A stretch of DNA of 37,862 bases from Bdellovibrionales bacterium. Its GTDB lineage: Bacteria > Bdellovibrionota > UBA1018 > JADZFF01. The stretch is from assembly GCA_020850015.1 (NCBI GenBank), contig JADZFF010000110.1, positions 1 through 37,862 of the forward strand. The letters are read 5' to 3'. Positions 18,397 through 28,335 of this stretch are shown here, one piece after another. Position numbers and translations under genes: made by a program. Under the pieces are notes generated by a model that saw only the letters and a program-made list of their open reading frames with translations, made no database searches and was not told the DNA's origin. Every line of letters starts with the position of its first letter. Position 1 is the first letter of the stretch.

Positions 18397-20079
18397 TCAG
18401 TTGCACACCGTATTGGGGTCGTGAGGATTGCCGGTGAAGTAGCAGGCGCAGTTCCCGTTGATGTAGGCCTTCTGGCGATTGCGGAAGGCCGTGGAGCTCG
18501 GCGACGCCCCGAGGCCTCCCCCGCAGATCTCCCGATTGAGAGCCTGCGTGCTGTCGGCCAACGAGGCCGGGCAGCGTTGAGCCCGTCGCGGGTGGCGCGA
18601 CACGGACTCGGTCGGGAAGCAGGCATGCTGGCAGGCCGTATGCACCGGGAGTACCCCCTCGTCGTGGGGGTAGCCGATCAGGTGCATCATCTCATGGAAG
18701 ATCACCGAGCGGAGTTTGCCGTTCTCGGGCGTGCCTGGGCGCAGGTCGTCCGGGTTGAGCGGCGTATTGAGAATCAGCACGGGCCAGCCGCTATTGCCGG
18801 GCAGAGGGGCGGCCGCGAGCACGCGCACCCTCGAGTCGGACCCCGTGGAGAGCACTCTCGAGCCGCAGGCTACCGAGATCGGGCCATTGGAACCCGAGAA
18901 GCGGGTGGAGGCCTGGGCTTTGCTGAGGCGCTCGACCCCGATGTCGAGGTCGGTCCCGTCGACCCCGCCACGCTGTTGCGAGGCGTTCCACATCTCGCCG
19001 AAGTGCGGCCCCTGGCCGTAGAGCGCTAGAAGCAGGGCGGCGTTCCTGAGCGGCAGGGCGCCGTCGGCCGAGAGGGCTCCCGCTTCCGCCTTTGAGATCG
19101 AGCCCTCGCCGGCAGCAGTGAGGCGGGCACGCCGTGTGGCCGCCGTTCCCGTGGTGGCCATGCCCGCCATGCAGGTCGCGCCTTGGAAGAGCACCTCCTG
19201 TACGATGGTCTGCAGCTGCGGCCCGATCGCCGTCCTTCGAAAGCAGTTCACCGGGTGCGCAAAAGTCATGCTGGCGTTCGGGCTCTCGCAGGTGGCGCGG
19301 TTGCGTGCCATGAAGGGCGCGCGGTTGGCTCCCTGGCAGGCCTCGGTCTCGGAGATCCAGGTACAACCCTGGACTCCGCTCGAGATCTGGCGCTCCTGAA
19401 GACAGGCGTTGTCCACGCAGAGCGGGCCTGCGGGCGTGACGCTCGCGGGCGAACTGTCCGACCAACTCGACAAGCGGCCGGCGTCGCAGGTCGTGGTCTC
19501 TTCCTCGGCCTTGCAGATCGCCTCGTCCACGGCCTTGGCAAGGTCGGTCTCGGCGGTGGGCCCAGTGGTGCGGCAGCTCTGCGCGGAGTCGAGAAGCTTT
19601 TCCTTCACCTTCGTCCGCCTGCCCGTCGCCGGGTCCAGGCGCTCGTGCACCCAGCGGGTCTTTCCCCCCGCTGTGGGCTCGTACCGCTCCCATTCGGACT
19701 CCCGCCCGCTCCTGGGATTGAAACGCACGGTTTCCGCGGGGGAGCCGAAGCGGCGGATCTCGGTGAGGCGCCCGCCGGCGTCGCGCTCCTCGGTGCGCTC
19801 CAGGCGCCCCTCGGCGTCGTAGTGGGCGGTGAGTCCGCTATGGTCCTGCCCGGGCCGGAACCGCACCTCGAGCGCGCGTCCGCGATGCACCATCGACGGG
19901 CCGCCGGGGATCAGCTCACGCTCCTGGCCGGGCGCGGGGAAGCGGCTCATCTGCGATTTCAACTCAGTCGGAGACGTCTCTTCCGGGCCTATGGAGTCGG
20001 CGAAACTGGCCCCGGCCGGACTCGCCAGCCATGGAAAGAGCAATAGAAGGAGGAGCGCGCGTTCCCCGAGGCGTCGCAT
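18397..20079 (-). CDS. Exported zinc metalloprotease (metzincin-type HExxHxxGxxH)
   Basis: VIFHEMMHLIGYPHDEG; Cys-rich flanks; signal peptide MRRLGERALLLLLLFPWLASPAGA. Start moved from 20133 to ATG at 20079. Confidence 0.8.
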   Translation of the reverse strand: MRRLGERALLLLLLFPWLASPAGASFADSIGPEETSPTELKSQMSRFPAPGQERELIPGGPSMVHRGRALEVRFRPGQDHSGLTAHYDAEGRLERTEERDAGGRLTEIRRFGSPAETVRFNPRSGRESEWERYEPTAGGKTRWVHERLDPATGRRTKVKEKLLDSAQSCRTTGPTAETDLAKAVDEAICKAEEETTTCDAGRLSSWSDSSPASVTPAGPLCVDNACLQERQISSGVQGCTWISETEACQGANRAPFMARNRATCESPNASMTFAHPVNCFRRTAIGPQLQTIVQEVLFQGATCMAGMATTGTAATRRARLTAAGEGSISKAEAGALSADGALPLRNAALLLALYGQGPHFGEMWNASQQRGGVDGTDLDIGVERLSKAQASTRFSGSNGPISVACGSRVLSTGSDSRVRVLAAAPLPGNSGWPVLILNTPLNPDDLRPGTPENGKLRSVIFHEMMHLIGYPHDEGVLPVHTACQHACFPTESVSRHPRRAQRCPASLADSTQALNREICGGGLGASPSSTAFRNRQKAYINGNCACYFTGNPHDPNTVCN

Positions 20080-20317
20080 CTCCCTTAGTGTAGTGGGCCG
20101 GGGCTGAAATTGCATCTGTGTCGGGCCCAACACGCTTCAGGTCCCGTTTCTTAGGTCGCCGTCTGGTCGAAGCGGGCCCGCTGCGTTGGATCCAATGCCT
20201 CCTCGCGAAGCGCCTTCAAGCGCCGAGATCGGGATTCGGCGGTTCATGGAACCCGAGTGCTTCAAGAGGGCGTCACAGTCTACGCTGCATTTGGTACATC
20301 CTGGTGCCCTACGAGAA

Positions 20318-23300
20318 CTAGGGCCGGCTCGCGCCCAGCCCGGGCGGTGGCGAGGTGCTGGCGTCGAGCGGGCCGGCCACCCCGTTCATGGGGTATCCGT
20401 AGAGAGCGATGTTCGCGAGGAATCCATCGGTGAAGGCGCAGCGGTTCGCGTAGAGGTCGCCCGTGCCCTGGTACGATCCGTAGTTGGGCGTGTAGAGGCA
20501 GGCCTCGTCGGATTCACAGAGCCCGTTGTCGTTGCCCTTGAAGTCGAAGGGGATCTCCACGGCCGCGCGCAGGTAAGTCGTGGAAGCGGATATGTCGGAG
20601 AGGGTGGCGCTACCGTCCACCGGGCACGCCGCGCCGTCCAGAAGGGGGGGCTCTGGAGAAGTCGGGTCCACGCCCCGGTTCAGGAGCTCAGTGTCGGCGC
20701 TGAGCAGCCTCCAGTCGTATATGCCGCAGGTTTCCCCTGTCGCGCACATGCCGTGGCTCGTCTGAGTCGAGCCGAAGGCGCGGAAGGGGTTCGCGAGATC
20801 GAACCAGTCTGTGAGCAGGTTGTAGGGGGAGTCGATCCCCTCGAACGCGAAATCGTCGTCCGCGCCGCCGAGAGGGCCGTAAAACGAGTTCGCAAGCCGC
20901 AGCGAGAGCGAGTGCACGGTATGGTCGGAAACCCCTGCGGGGGCGCAGCTTGCCGTGAACTCGGCAAAGGGGCTGCCGGAGCTGTCTCCGCAACTGGTGT
21001 CGCTGAGGAGCAGATTTCCGGTCAGCTTGAGGGAGCCCGCGGTTCCTCCGAGCTTCTGGAGGATCTGGCCCGTTCCCATGCGCGCGAAAGCGGAGTCGCT
21101 CAGCGTGGTGTTGTTCGCCGCGCCCTCGATCGAAAGGCCTCGTACGGGGCCGTAGCTCACGAGCTGGTGGAGGACGGTGTTGGTGGAGCTGCCGTTCACG
21201 ATGTAGTTGTTCGCGAACGCGCTCACGCGCCCGGTCGTGGTCATGGCCACGCGAGAGCTCGTGCCGTTGTTCACCGTGACCGCGTTGTTGGTGTGCGTGA
21301 TCGTCCCGCCGGTCAGGACGTTTCCGGGGTTCTGGAGGTTTACGCCCAGGTTCGCGTTCGAGACGCGAACCTGGTGGAGGCGCATCGGGTCCGCGCCGTC
21401 CATCGCGTAGGCAAAAATCCCGTAGAAGGTATCTGAGACGGAGGCGTTCTCGAGGATCACCCCGTAGCCCGCGAGGTTGATCCCATAGGAGCCGCTCCCG
21501 CGGACGCGCGAGATCTGAACGTCGCTCAGGATGGCGCCTCGGTTGGAGCTCAGGGTGTTGTTGACCTGGATTCCGGTACGGGTAACGGCGGCGTCGGATG
21601 GGCCGACGTACTGGAAGCGCTGCACTCGGGTCTGCGCGGCCTGCTGAAGAAGCAGGCCGAAATGCGGAAGACTGACTCCCGCGTGGAAATTCCCTTCGAT
21701 CCAGAGGAACTTGTTGGCCCCCGCCGCCAGCACGCAGCGCACGTTCGCGCCCGCGATATCGCCGGTGCCGCTCGCGCAGTTGGAGGAATCCAGGGAGTCG
21801 AACCCGTAGGAACCCCCGGGCAACATGGTGAGGCTGATGCCGTCCGCGTCGAGGTTGAATCCGCCGCCGACCTCGACGGTGTCCGGGAGCGCCCAGATCG
21901 TGCCGGCACCGGGCGTGGCGTCGAGCGTGTAGACGTTGAAGGGAAAGCTGAGCGCGCTTGGATCCAGGGGCACGACTGGATTGTTCCACAGACGGTAGGG
22001 CACGCTGTTCGTGGCCGATAGTGCGCCGCCGAATAGCTGCACGCCCAAGTCCTTGAAGCCGGTGCGGTCAGAGCGAATCAGATGACCCAGGCCCTTCCCA
22101 TGTTTGAATCCCGACGAAAGGAAAGTCGCGAAACCTCCGCGCATCTCGCAGCGCCAGATGAAGGCGTCCTCGCTGTCCAGCATGGAAAGCCCCGCGCAGC
22201 TGGGCTCTTCCGTCACCACCCTGAACATTCCGCCCGAATGCACGCAGGGGTCTTTCCCGGTTTCCGTGCCCGTGCAGAGGGTTCCCGGCTGTTGGTCGAT
22301 GGGGCTCCCCGGAGCGTTCACGCGCACATAGCTTTCCCAGCGCGCGGGCGATGCGCCGTAGACCGGCTCCACGAGGAGCACGTCCATGGTAATGGACGTC
22401 GAGATGCAGGAGGTGAGGTTCCCGGCTGGGTCGCGGAAGCGCGCGTACACGTAGTAGACCCCAGGAAGATGGGTATTGAGGTCCATTCCGAAGGGTGTGG
22501 CGTTCGCGGGCGCCCAGGTTCCGCCCGAGCCGCAGCCCGGGGTGAAGGTCACGTAGCGCTCCGCGCTCGCGTCGTCGCCGCTGTAGGCGATCACGGTAAG
22601 AGCCGGGCCGCTGGTCTCGGCGGCCCCGCCGTTGAGCTGAAGGTTCAGGCCGCTCGGGGCGAGAATGTCGTATTCCACGGAGTTGTCCGTGGCGCTGGAA
22701 GCCGTGTTCGGGTTGCCTGCCGGGTCGGTGACCATGCCCGCGGAGATTGTCGGCACGACGCCGCCTTGAGTGCCCACCCCCGTGGCTCGCAGCGTGAAAA
22801 TCTGCTGGCCGGAGACGTGGATGATGCTCCAGGAAAGGGAATCGGCGGAGCCCGCCTCCGCGATGTCAATATCCGTGAAGCTCGCCGGGTTGATGGGCTC
22901 GCTGAAAGTGGCGGTGAAGTTGATGGGCAGGGCGTTCGTGGGGTCGGGCTGGCCGCCCTCCTGGGCGATCGTCACTGTCGGCGCGGTGGTGTCGTAGGTC
23001 ACCATGGCGTCGCTGGAGGTGCCAGCGGCATTGCTGTTTCCGGCCGGGTCCTGAACTGTCCCGGAGTTTATGCCGAGGATCAGGGTGCCCGGGCTCGAGA
23101 TCGCGGTGGCCGAAATCGTCCAGATCTGGCTGTCGCCGCTCGCGAAGCTCCAGGTGATCCCGCTCGCGGTGCCCGCGTTGTTGAGGTCTGCCGAAGTGAA
23201 GGTGGTCGGGTTCACGGGTTCGCTGAACACCACGGTGAACACGATGGGGAGCGTATTGATGGGATCGAGCTGCCCTCCGGCCTGGTTGACGGTCACGCTG

Positions 23301-25009
23301 GGCCCGATGGTGTCGTAGGTCACGCTCCCGTCCACGCTCGAGGAGACCGTGTTGCCGTTTCCGGCGGGATCGCTCACCCGTCCCGGGTTCAAAACCGGGA
23401 TCAGCGTGCCGTTCGTGCCCACGGCGATCGCCCGGAGCGTGAAAACCGTGTCGTCGCCCGTATTGGTCACGCTCCAGACGACGGAGGTCGCGGTCCCCGT
23501 CTGTGTGACGTCCGCGGGAACAAAGGTTCCTGGATTGATGGGCTCGCTGAAGGCCACGGTGAACGCGATCGGCAGGACACTCTCGGGGTCGAGCTGGCCG
23601 CCATCCTGCTCGAGCGAAACGCTGGGCGCGAGGTCGTCGAAAAGCACGATGTTGTCCGTGCTGGCGGAGGACATGTTTCCGTTCCCGGCCAGGTCGGACA
23701 CGACGGATGCGAGAACCGAGGGGATCAGGGTGCCCGAAGTGGCGACTCCCGTCGCGCTCAGGGTGAAGTTGCGATCGTCGCCCGTGTTGCTGAGGGTCCA
23801 GACTACGCCCGTCGCGCTGCCGGTTTGCGTGATATCCGAGGCGTCGAAAGTTCCGGGGTTGATGGGTTCGCTGAACACCAGATCGAAGATCACGGGGAAC
23901 GAGTTCGTGGGATCGGCCTGGCCCCCGGCCTGGTTGAGCGAGATCGTCGGCGCCACGGTATCGTAGGTCACGGTGCCGTCCGCGCCCGTGGAGCCCGCGT
24001 TCAGGTTTCCCGAGGCGTCCGACACTGCGCCCGGGGGCAGGAAGGGGCGCAGCGTGCCCGGGCCGCTGGCCGCGTCCGCGTGCAGGGTGAAGTTGATGCC
24101 ATCCCCCAGGTTCGTGATTGTCCAGGTGACGCCCGGGGCGGACCCGAGCTGCTGGATATCGGAGGGAGTGAGCGTGGCGGGGGTGATGGGCTCGCTGAAG
24201 ACGAGGTCGAAGTCGGCGGAGAGGCTGTTCGTGGGATCGAGCTGAGCCGGCGCCTGCTGGAGCGTGGCGCTTGGCGCGAGCGAGTCGATGGTGAACATGC
24301 CCGGGGATTGCGAGATCGACGTGTTGCCGGCCTGGTCGCTCACGAGAATGCGTACCTCGAAGTCGGTGTCGTTGAGCATGGGGACGGTCCAGTCGAAGCT
24401 CCCGGTGTTGTCGGTTCCCGTGTGAATGGCGCTCCAGGCGCCTCCGTTGGCGCGTTCGATCCTCACGCCTCGGGCCGGGATCCCGCCCGCGTCGGACGCG
24501 CTCCATTGGATCGACGCGGTAACGCCGCCCGCGAGCAGCTCGCCGCCCAGCGGATACATGAGGCTCGCTACGGGCGCCACGGTGTCTTTTGTGAGCGGGA
24601 GATCCTGGCCCGGATCCGTCGGCTCGTCGCTCCACCGCGCGCGAAGGAGGAGGGGGCCGTCGGTGAGGCTCAGGTAGCTCGCCCCCACCGACCAGGTTCC
24701 GCCCGCGCAGTTGGTGCTCTGGTCCGGGAGGGTGCCTCCACCCGAGACGAGCGTGACGAGGAGCCCGCGCCCTTCGTCGGCGCAGGCGCCGCCCACCTGG
24801 AAGGTGGCGGCCGTGGAGGCATTCAGGAAAGAGGGGTGGGTGAGTCCCTGAAAGGAGAACTGGCCCGGCCCAAGCACCACGCCCAAGCCCGCCCCCGTGA
24901 CGTTGAATTCCGAAAGATCGGTGTTGAGGCAGCCCGAAAGCGCGAGGGAAGCCGCCAAAGCCGCCGCGGCTCCGGGTGTTGCCCAGGGTTTGAATGTCAG
25001 GCGGGCCAT
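20318..25009 (-). CDS. Giant surface lipoprotein: Ig-like repeats and C-terminal beta-helix-like region
   Basis: Lipobox LALSGC; repeated VVFSEPINPxTF...VTDPAGNxN...VTYDT units; C-terminal parallel beta-helix-like stretch (LENASVSDTFYGIFAYAMDGADPMRLHQVRVSNANLGVNLQNPGNVLTGG). Confidence 0.85.
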   Translation of the reverse strand: MARLTFKPWATPGAAAALAASLALSGCLNTDLSEFNVTGAGLGVVLGPGQFSFQGLTHPSFLNASTAATFQVGGACADEGRGLLVTLVSGGGTLPDQSTNCAGGTWSVGASYLSLTDGPLLLRARWSDEPTDPGQDLPLTKDTVAPVASLMYPLGGELLAGGVTASIQWSASDAGGIPARGVRIERANGGAWSAIHTGTDNTGSFDWTVPMLNDTDFEVRILVSDQAGNTSISQSPGMFTIDSLAPSATLQQAPAQLDPTNSLSADFDLVFSEPITPATLTPSDIQQLGSAPGVTWTITNLGDGINFTLHADAASGPGTLRPFLPPGAVSDASGNLNAGSTGADGTVTYDTVAPTISLNQAGGQADPTNSFPVIFDLVFSEPINPGTFDASDITQTGSATGVVWTLSNTGDDRNFTLSATGVATSGTLIPSVLASVVSDLAGNGNMSSASTDNIVLFDDLAPSVSLEQDGGQLDPESVLPIAFTVAFSEPINPGTFVPADVTQTGTATSVVWSVTNTGDDTVFTLRAIAVGTNGTLIPVLNPGRVSDPAGNGNTVSSSVDGSVTYDTIGPSVTVNQAGGQLDPINTLPIVFTVVFSEPVNPTTFTSADLNNAGTASGITWSFASGDSQIWTISATAISSPGTLILGINSGTVQDPAGNSNAAGTSSDAMVTYDTTAPTVTIAQEGGQPDPTNALPINFTATFSEPINPASFTDIDIAEAGSADSLSWSIIHVSGQQIFTLRATGVGTQGGVVPTISAGMVTDPAGNPNTASSATDNSVEYDILAPSGLNLQLNGGAAETSGPALTVIAYSGDDASAERYVTFTPGCGSGGTWAPANATPFGMDLNTHLPGVYYVYARFRDPAGNLTSCISTSITMDVLLVEPVYGASPARWESYVRVNAPGSPIDQQPGTLCTGTETGKDPCVHSGGMFRVVTEEPSCAGLSMLDSEDAFIWRCEMRGGFATFLSSGFKHGKGLGHLIRSDRTGFKDLGVQLFGGALSATNSVPYRLWNNPVVPLDPSALSFPFNVYTLDATPGAGTIWALPDTVEVGGGFNLDADGISLTMLPGGSYGFDSLDSSNCASGTGDIAGANVRCVLAAGANKFLWIEGNFHAGVSLPHFGLLLQQAAQTRVQRFQYVGPSDAAVTRTGIQVNNTLSSNRGAILSDVQISRVRGSGSYGINLAGYGVILENASVSDTFYGIFAYAMDGADPMRLHQVRVSNANLGVNLQNPGNVLTGGTITHTNNAVTVNNGTSSRVAMTTTGRVSAFANNYIVNGSSTNTVLHQLVSYGPVRGLSIEGAANNTTLSDSAFARMGTGQILQKLGGTAGSLKLTGNLLLSDTSCGDSSGSPFAEFTASCAPAGVSDHTVHSLSLRLANSFYGPLGGADDDFAFEGIDSPYNLLTDWFDLANPFRAFGSTQTSHGMCATGETCGIYDWRLLSADTELLNRGVDPTSPEPPLLDGAACPVDGSATLSDISASTTYLRAAVEIPFDFKGNDNGLCESDEACLYTPNYGSYQGTGDLYANRCAFTDGFLANIALYGYPMNGVAGPLDASTSPPPGLGASRP
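22665..24283 (-). repeat. Five tandem ~324-bp (108-aa) Ig-like repeat units inside the giant lipoprotein gene
   Basis: Each unit begins (A/G)PxxxLxQxxGQxDPxN and ends (D)AxGNxN...VTYDx; boundaries approximate, counted from translation. Confidence 0.8.
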
Positions 25010-25211
25010 AGGTTCCTAAAAAAGACGTCCTTCGGGGTCTATGGATCAACCAAGCAATGGTGACCACTTAAGTATACTATTGACGCTTTCTTCGGAGCGG
25101 GGAGTATTTTATTATTAAAAAACAGAAGGATATGGCTGCCCCTGTGTCAACTGGGCCCTGATTGCGGGCAGAACTCAGCTCGGACGGGATTACGCCAGGA
25201 TGAGGCGCGGA

Positions 25212-27704
25212 TTACCGTAGGGTGGCGCCGTTCAGAAGTAGCGTCAGGTCCGAATCGCGCCAGGGCCTCCGCATGGGTATGGGGAAGCGGACCGTAGCCC
25301 GGCCGGCAGAGTCGAATGCCGACTTCCTGATCGCGAGCGTGATCTGCTCCGGAGGGGCCCGCCTTTTTTCGTCCCATGCCACCAGGGTGGCGAGGAAGGT
25401 TTCGGGCAGGACGGCGGCCTCATCGGCGACGAGCTTGGCTTCAACCTGGCGCGGCCTCTTTCTCCGGGCCAGCGACTCCAGCCGGACGCCGGTGATCCGG
25501 TCTTCCGCGGCCGCCCAGTCGCGCCTTCCCTCAAGCGAGCCTTCTACCTGTACCCGGAGCCGGTGGTCGCAGACCTGGTTCAACAGGGACATGGGGAACT
25601 GGAAGGAGCCCGCGTTGGCGCGGATCGAGAGGCAGGAGGCTGTTCCGTGGAATGTGGCCTCGGACAGGCCGCCCCGATGGTCGAGCGTAGCCTCGAAGCC
25701 GAAGCGGCGGAACTTCATCTCCGCGCCCATGGCCGCGAGCCGGAAACCTCCTACGGCCCGGATCGCGCGGTCCTGGAGCGTACCTCTGAGGACGAAGGCC
25801 TTGCTGGGTTCGGACAGAATCCTTACACCGGCCTCGGTGGGCAGGGCAGGGAGCGCGAGGAGCGCGAAATCATCGTGTCCGGGCGCGCTCCCGAGGAGGG
25901 AGATTCGGAACCCCTGACCGTCGAGCGCCGCGGGAGTGTAGGTTTCGAGCGCCTCGGGCTGGTAGAGGAAGAGCGACTTCACTCCCCATGTGGCGCCCTC
26001 CAGATCCTCCGGGCCGCCGTTCAGGCCTCCGGAATGCGGAACGGTGTGGAACCGCGTCGTCCAAGCGAACGGCCTGCCCGCCCAGAAGGGCCGCAGCCGG
26101 TCGAGAAGCCAGCTCTTCTCCTGGTCGAGAACCCGTCCTCGCACTGTCAGACGGTACTCAGTGGAGGCGGAGTAGTGACGCTTCGGACGGACGTTGAGGG
26201 TACGTCCGTCCGAGGAAACCACGGCCTCGATTTCGACCTTGGGAGAAGTCTCGACTGTCACTTGATTCGGGTTCAGGACGGCTCTCGGATTCCAGCCGTT
26301 TTCGTCCACGGAGACCAGACGAAGGCGTAGGGGCTCGGCGAGGGCGAGCGCGGCGGCCGGCGCCTGGGAGTAACGGCCGAGCCGGTCCTGGACGCGGAGC
26401 ACGGGCTCGTCTTCGGCGACTCCGTCCGTGAACGCGGGAATGTCGGAGAACCCGCCGAACTCGCAGCGCGCGTCTCCGGGGTACCGCGGACAGGTCTCGA
26501 GCGGGAGGTCGTGGACCAGGCCTGAGTACGACCCGATCACCACCCTGCCGTCGGCGGTGACTGAGGCGGACGCGTCGAGATTGGCGCGGACCCCCCGATC
26601 CGTCGTTCGGAATGACCAGCGGCGCTCACCCGTGCTGAGTTCGAGCGCGTAGATTTTGCCGTTCTTCGCGCCAAAGAGCACGGCCCCGTCGCGCGTGATC
26701 ACCGGCGAACCTGCGACCCTGGACCCCGTGCGATAGACCCACAGCCGACGCCCGGTCCGCGAGTCCAGGCAGTACACCCCGCCGTCCAGGGAGCCGAAAA
26801 CGACCTTCCCGTCGTGAGTGGCGCCGGAGGAGTACACCTCGTCACCGGTTTTGTATGCCCAGGCGGGCGTCAGTCGCGCGCGTGGACCCCTGAGATCCAG
26901 ATCCACGGCGCGTATCGTTCCGTCCGAGACCCCGAAGAACAGGCGCCCATTGCCATCCGACGAAGGGGACGACTTGATGCTGTCCTTGAACTTCAGCCGC
27001 GCGAGCTCCCGGCCCGTGGACGGGTCGAGCACGTAGAGATTTCCGTCCAGGGATCCGAAGGCGAGCCAGCGGTTCGCCGGGTCCACCGCCGGGGACGACC
27101 AGATCATCATCCCCGTGCGGAAGGCCCAGCGTTCGCGGCCATTGCCGTCAAGCGCATAGAGGGTTCCGTTGTCCGAGCCGGCGTAGATCGTCCCGTCCGG
27201 CCCCACCTGCACGTTTCCCTCGAAAGAATTCACGACCGCGCCCGACTGGTGGGAGTCGTCGCTTGCGTGGTGGGCGTGGAAGAGCCACAGGCGGCGGCCG
27301 GTCACGCGGTCCACCGCGTGCAGGATCCCGTCGCCACCGGGGATGACGAGCTTGCCGTCCGGCGTGAGCGCCGATGCGGAGTCGATCAAGGAGTCGGCGC
27401 GATCCGTGAGGCGGTAAGTCCAGAGAGTGGTGCCTTCGGCGGAGATCGCGTAGAGATGCTTGTCGGACGAACCGACGTAGACGGTTCCCTCGGCGTCGCT
27501 CACGGCAGTAGCCCAGATCAGCCCAGAGGTTTCGGTCGTGCGTGGCAACCTGTGGGGATACGGCGACATCGCCTCTTCGCCGATCGACAGGGATGAGAAC
27601 CCGGTGTTCAGTGCGCCGTTTCGGAAGGTGGGCCACGCGTCAGCGGCGGTAGCGGGAGTCGAGGCGAGCACCAACAGGAGCATCGACAAAGAGTGGAGCG
27701 GCAT
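25212..27704 (-). CDS. PQQ-type beta-propeller exported protein
   Basis: Signal peptide, then repeated blades such as GTVYVGSSDKHLYAISAEGTTLWTYR, GTIYAGSDNGTLYALDGNGRERWAFR, GKVVFGSLDGGVYCLDSRTGRRLWVYR. Confidence 0.9.
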   Translation of the reverse strand: MPLHSLSMLLLVLASTPATAADAWPTFRNGALNTGFSSLSIGEEAMSPYPHRLPRTTETSGLIWATAVSDAEGTVYVGSSDKHLYAISAEGTTLWTYRLTDRADSLIDSASALTPDGKLVIPGGDGILHAVDRVTGRRLWLFHAHHASDDSHQSGAVVNSFEGNVQVGPDGTIYAGSDNGTLYALDGNGRERWAFRTGMMIWSSPAVDPANRWLAFGSLDGNLYVLDPSTGRELARLKFKDSIKSSPSSDGNGRLFFGVSDGTIRAVDLDLRGPRARLTPAWAYKTGDEVYSSGATHDGKVVFGSLDGGVYCLDSRTGRRLWVYRTGSRVAGSPVITRDGAVLFGAKNGKIYALELSTGERRWSFRTTDRGVRANLDASASVTADGRVVIGSYSGLVHDLPLETCPRYPGDARCEFGGFSDIPAFTDGVAEDEPVLRVQDRLGRYSQAPAAALALAEPLRLRLVSVDENGWNPRAVLNPNQVTVETSPKVEIEAVVSSDGRTLNVRPKRHYSASTEYRLTVRGRVLDQEKSWLLDRLRPFWAGRPFAWTTRFHTVPHSGGLNGGPEDLEGATWGVKSLFLYQPEALETYTPAALDGQGFRISLLGSAPGHDDFALLALPALPTEAGVRILSEPSKAFVLRGTLQDRAIRAVGGFRLAAMGAEMKFRRFGFEATLDHRGGLSEATFHGTASCLSIRANAGSFQFPMSLLNQVCDHRLRVQVEGSLEGRRDWAAAEDRITGVRLESLARRKRPRQVEAKLVADEAAVLPETFLATLVAWDEKRRAPPEQITLAIRKSAFDSAGRATVRFPIPMRRPWRDSDLTLLLNGATLR

Positions 27705-27951
27705 CGGGATTTTTCTCGCTTTCGCGACCCAGGTTTTAAAGACTCAAACGCCGCGCGTCAATTTGCGATCGCCAACGCGCCGTGAAGCATTTGGCCGCGG
27801 GCCCGGTGTCAGGCGCGACACATTCAGCCGGTGGTCAGGAGGCAAGACCTTGGACGCCGAGTCCGCGCATCCCTGCGAAGGGGGGGCGCTGCGGCTCCGT
27901 CCGGCTGGCACAACCCCTGCGATGGTTCCTGGAACAGTAAGGGGTTATTGC

Positions 27952-28335
27952 GTGAATCGAACCTTCGTTTCCCTCCTTTTTGGCGTGGCCTTGCCGGTGG
28001 CCTGCGCCGTGATCCCCAACGCGTCCGCCTCGTCCGCCCTGTTCTGCGGGCAGGACGCGAAGAGAGATCTCGTATCTGGTGACTGTGGTTCCTCCGGGGA
28101 GTCGGCCTCGGATCTCCTTTCGATGATGACCACGGCGCAAGAGTTGGCCTGCCTGGTGGAGAGCCAGGGCGACCGACCCCTGCGCGGCCCCATCGGCGAG
28201 GCGGCGATCCGCGCTCGGGTCGCCCAGCAGGAGCCCCCCGAGGGGGCCGGGCCGCCGATCGGTGATCCGGGGCATGCCGGCGCGGGCGACGGCGACGGAG
28301 ACGGCGGGGACCCGGAGCTCGGGTGGGAAGAATGA
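27952..28335 (+). CDS. Small exported protein (GTG start)
   Basis: VNRTFVSLLFGVALPVACAVIPNASASSALFCGQDAKRD signal-like N-terminus; stop overlaps the ATG of the next gene (ATGA at 28332). Confidence 0.5.
   Translation: MNRTFVSLLFGVALPVACAVIPNASASSALFCGQDAKRDLVSGDCGSSGESASDLLSMMTTAQELACLVESQGDRPLRGPIGEAAIRARVAQQEPPEGAGPPIGDPGHAGAGDGDGDGGDPELGWEE

Noticed and set aside
20134-20317. Possible gene remnant between the protease and giant lipoprotein genes
   Set aside because: Short out-of-frame plus-strand stretches (e.g. IRRFMEPECFKR, LRCIWYILVPYEN) could not be assigned to any family.
22082-25063. 993-aa plus-strand ORF (and 733-aa ORF 22866-25067 minus) over the giant gene
   Set aside because: Shadow ORFs from high GC and repetitive coding; translations are Arg/Gly/His-rich without recognisable domains, while 20318-25009 has lipobox, repeats and domain structure.
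25050-25140. Promoter-like boxes in the AT-rich region upstream of the giant gene (minus TATACT)
   Set aside because: AT-rich and plausible, but no convincing -35 at proper spacing on the minus strand.
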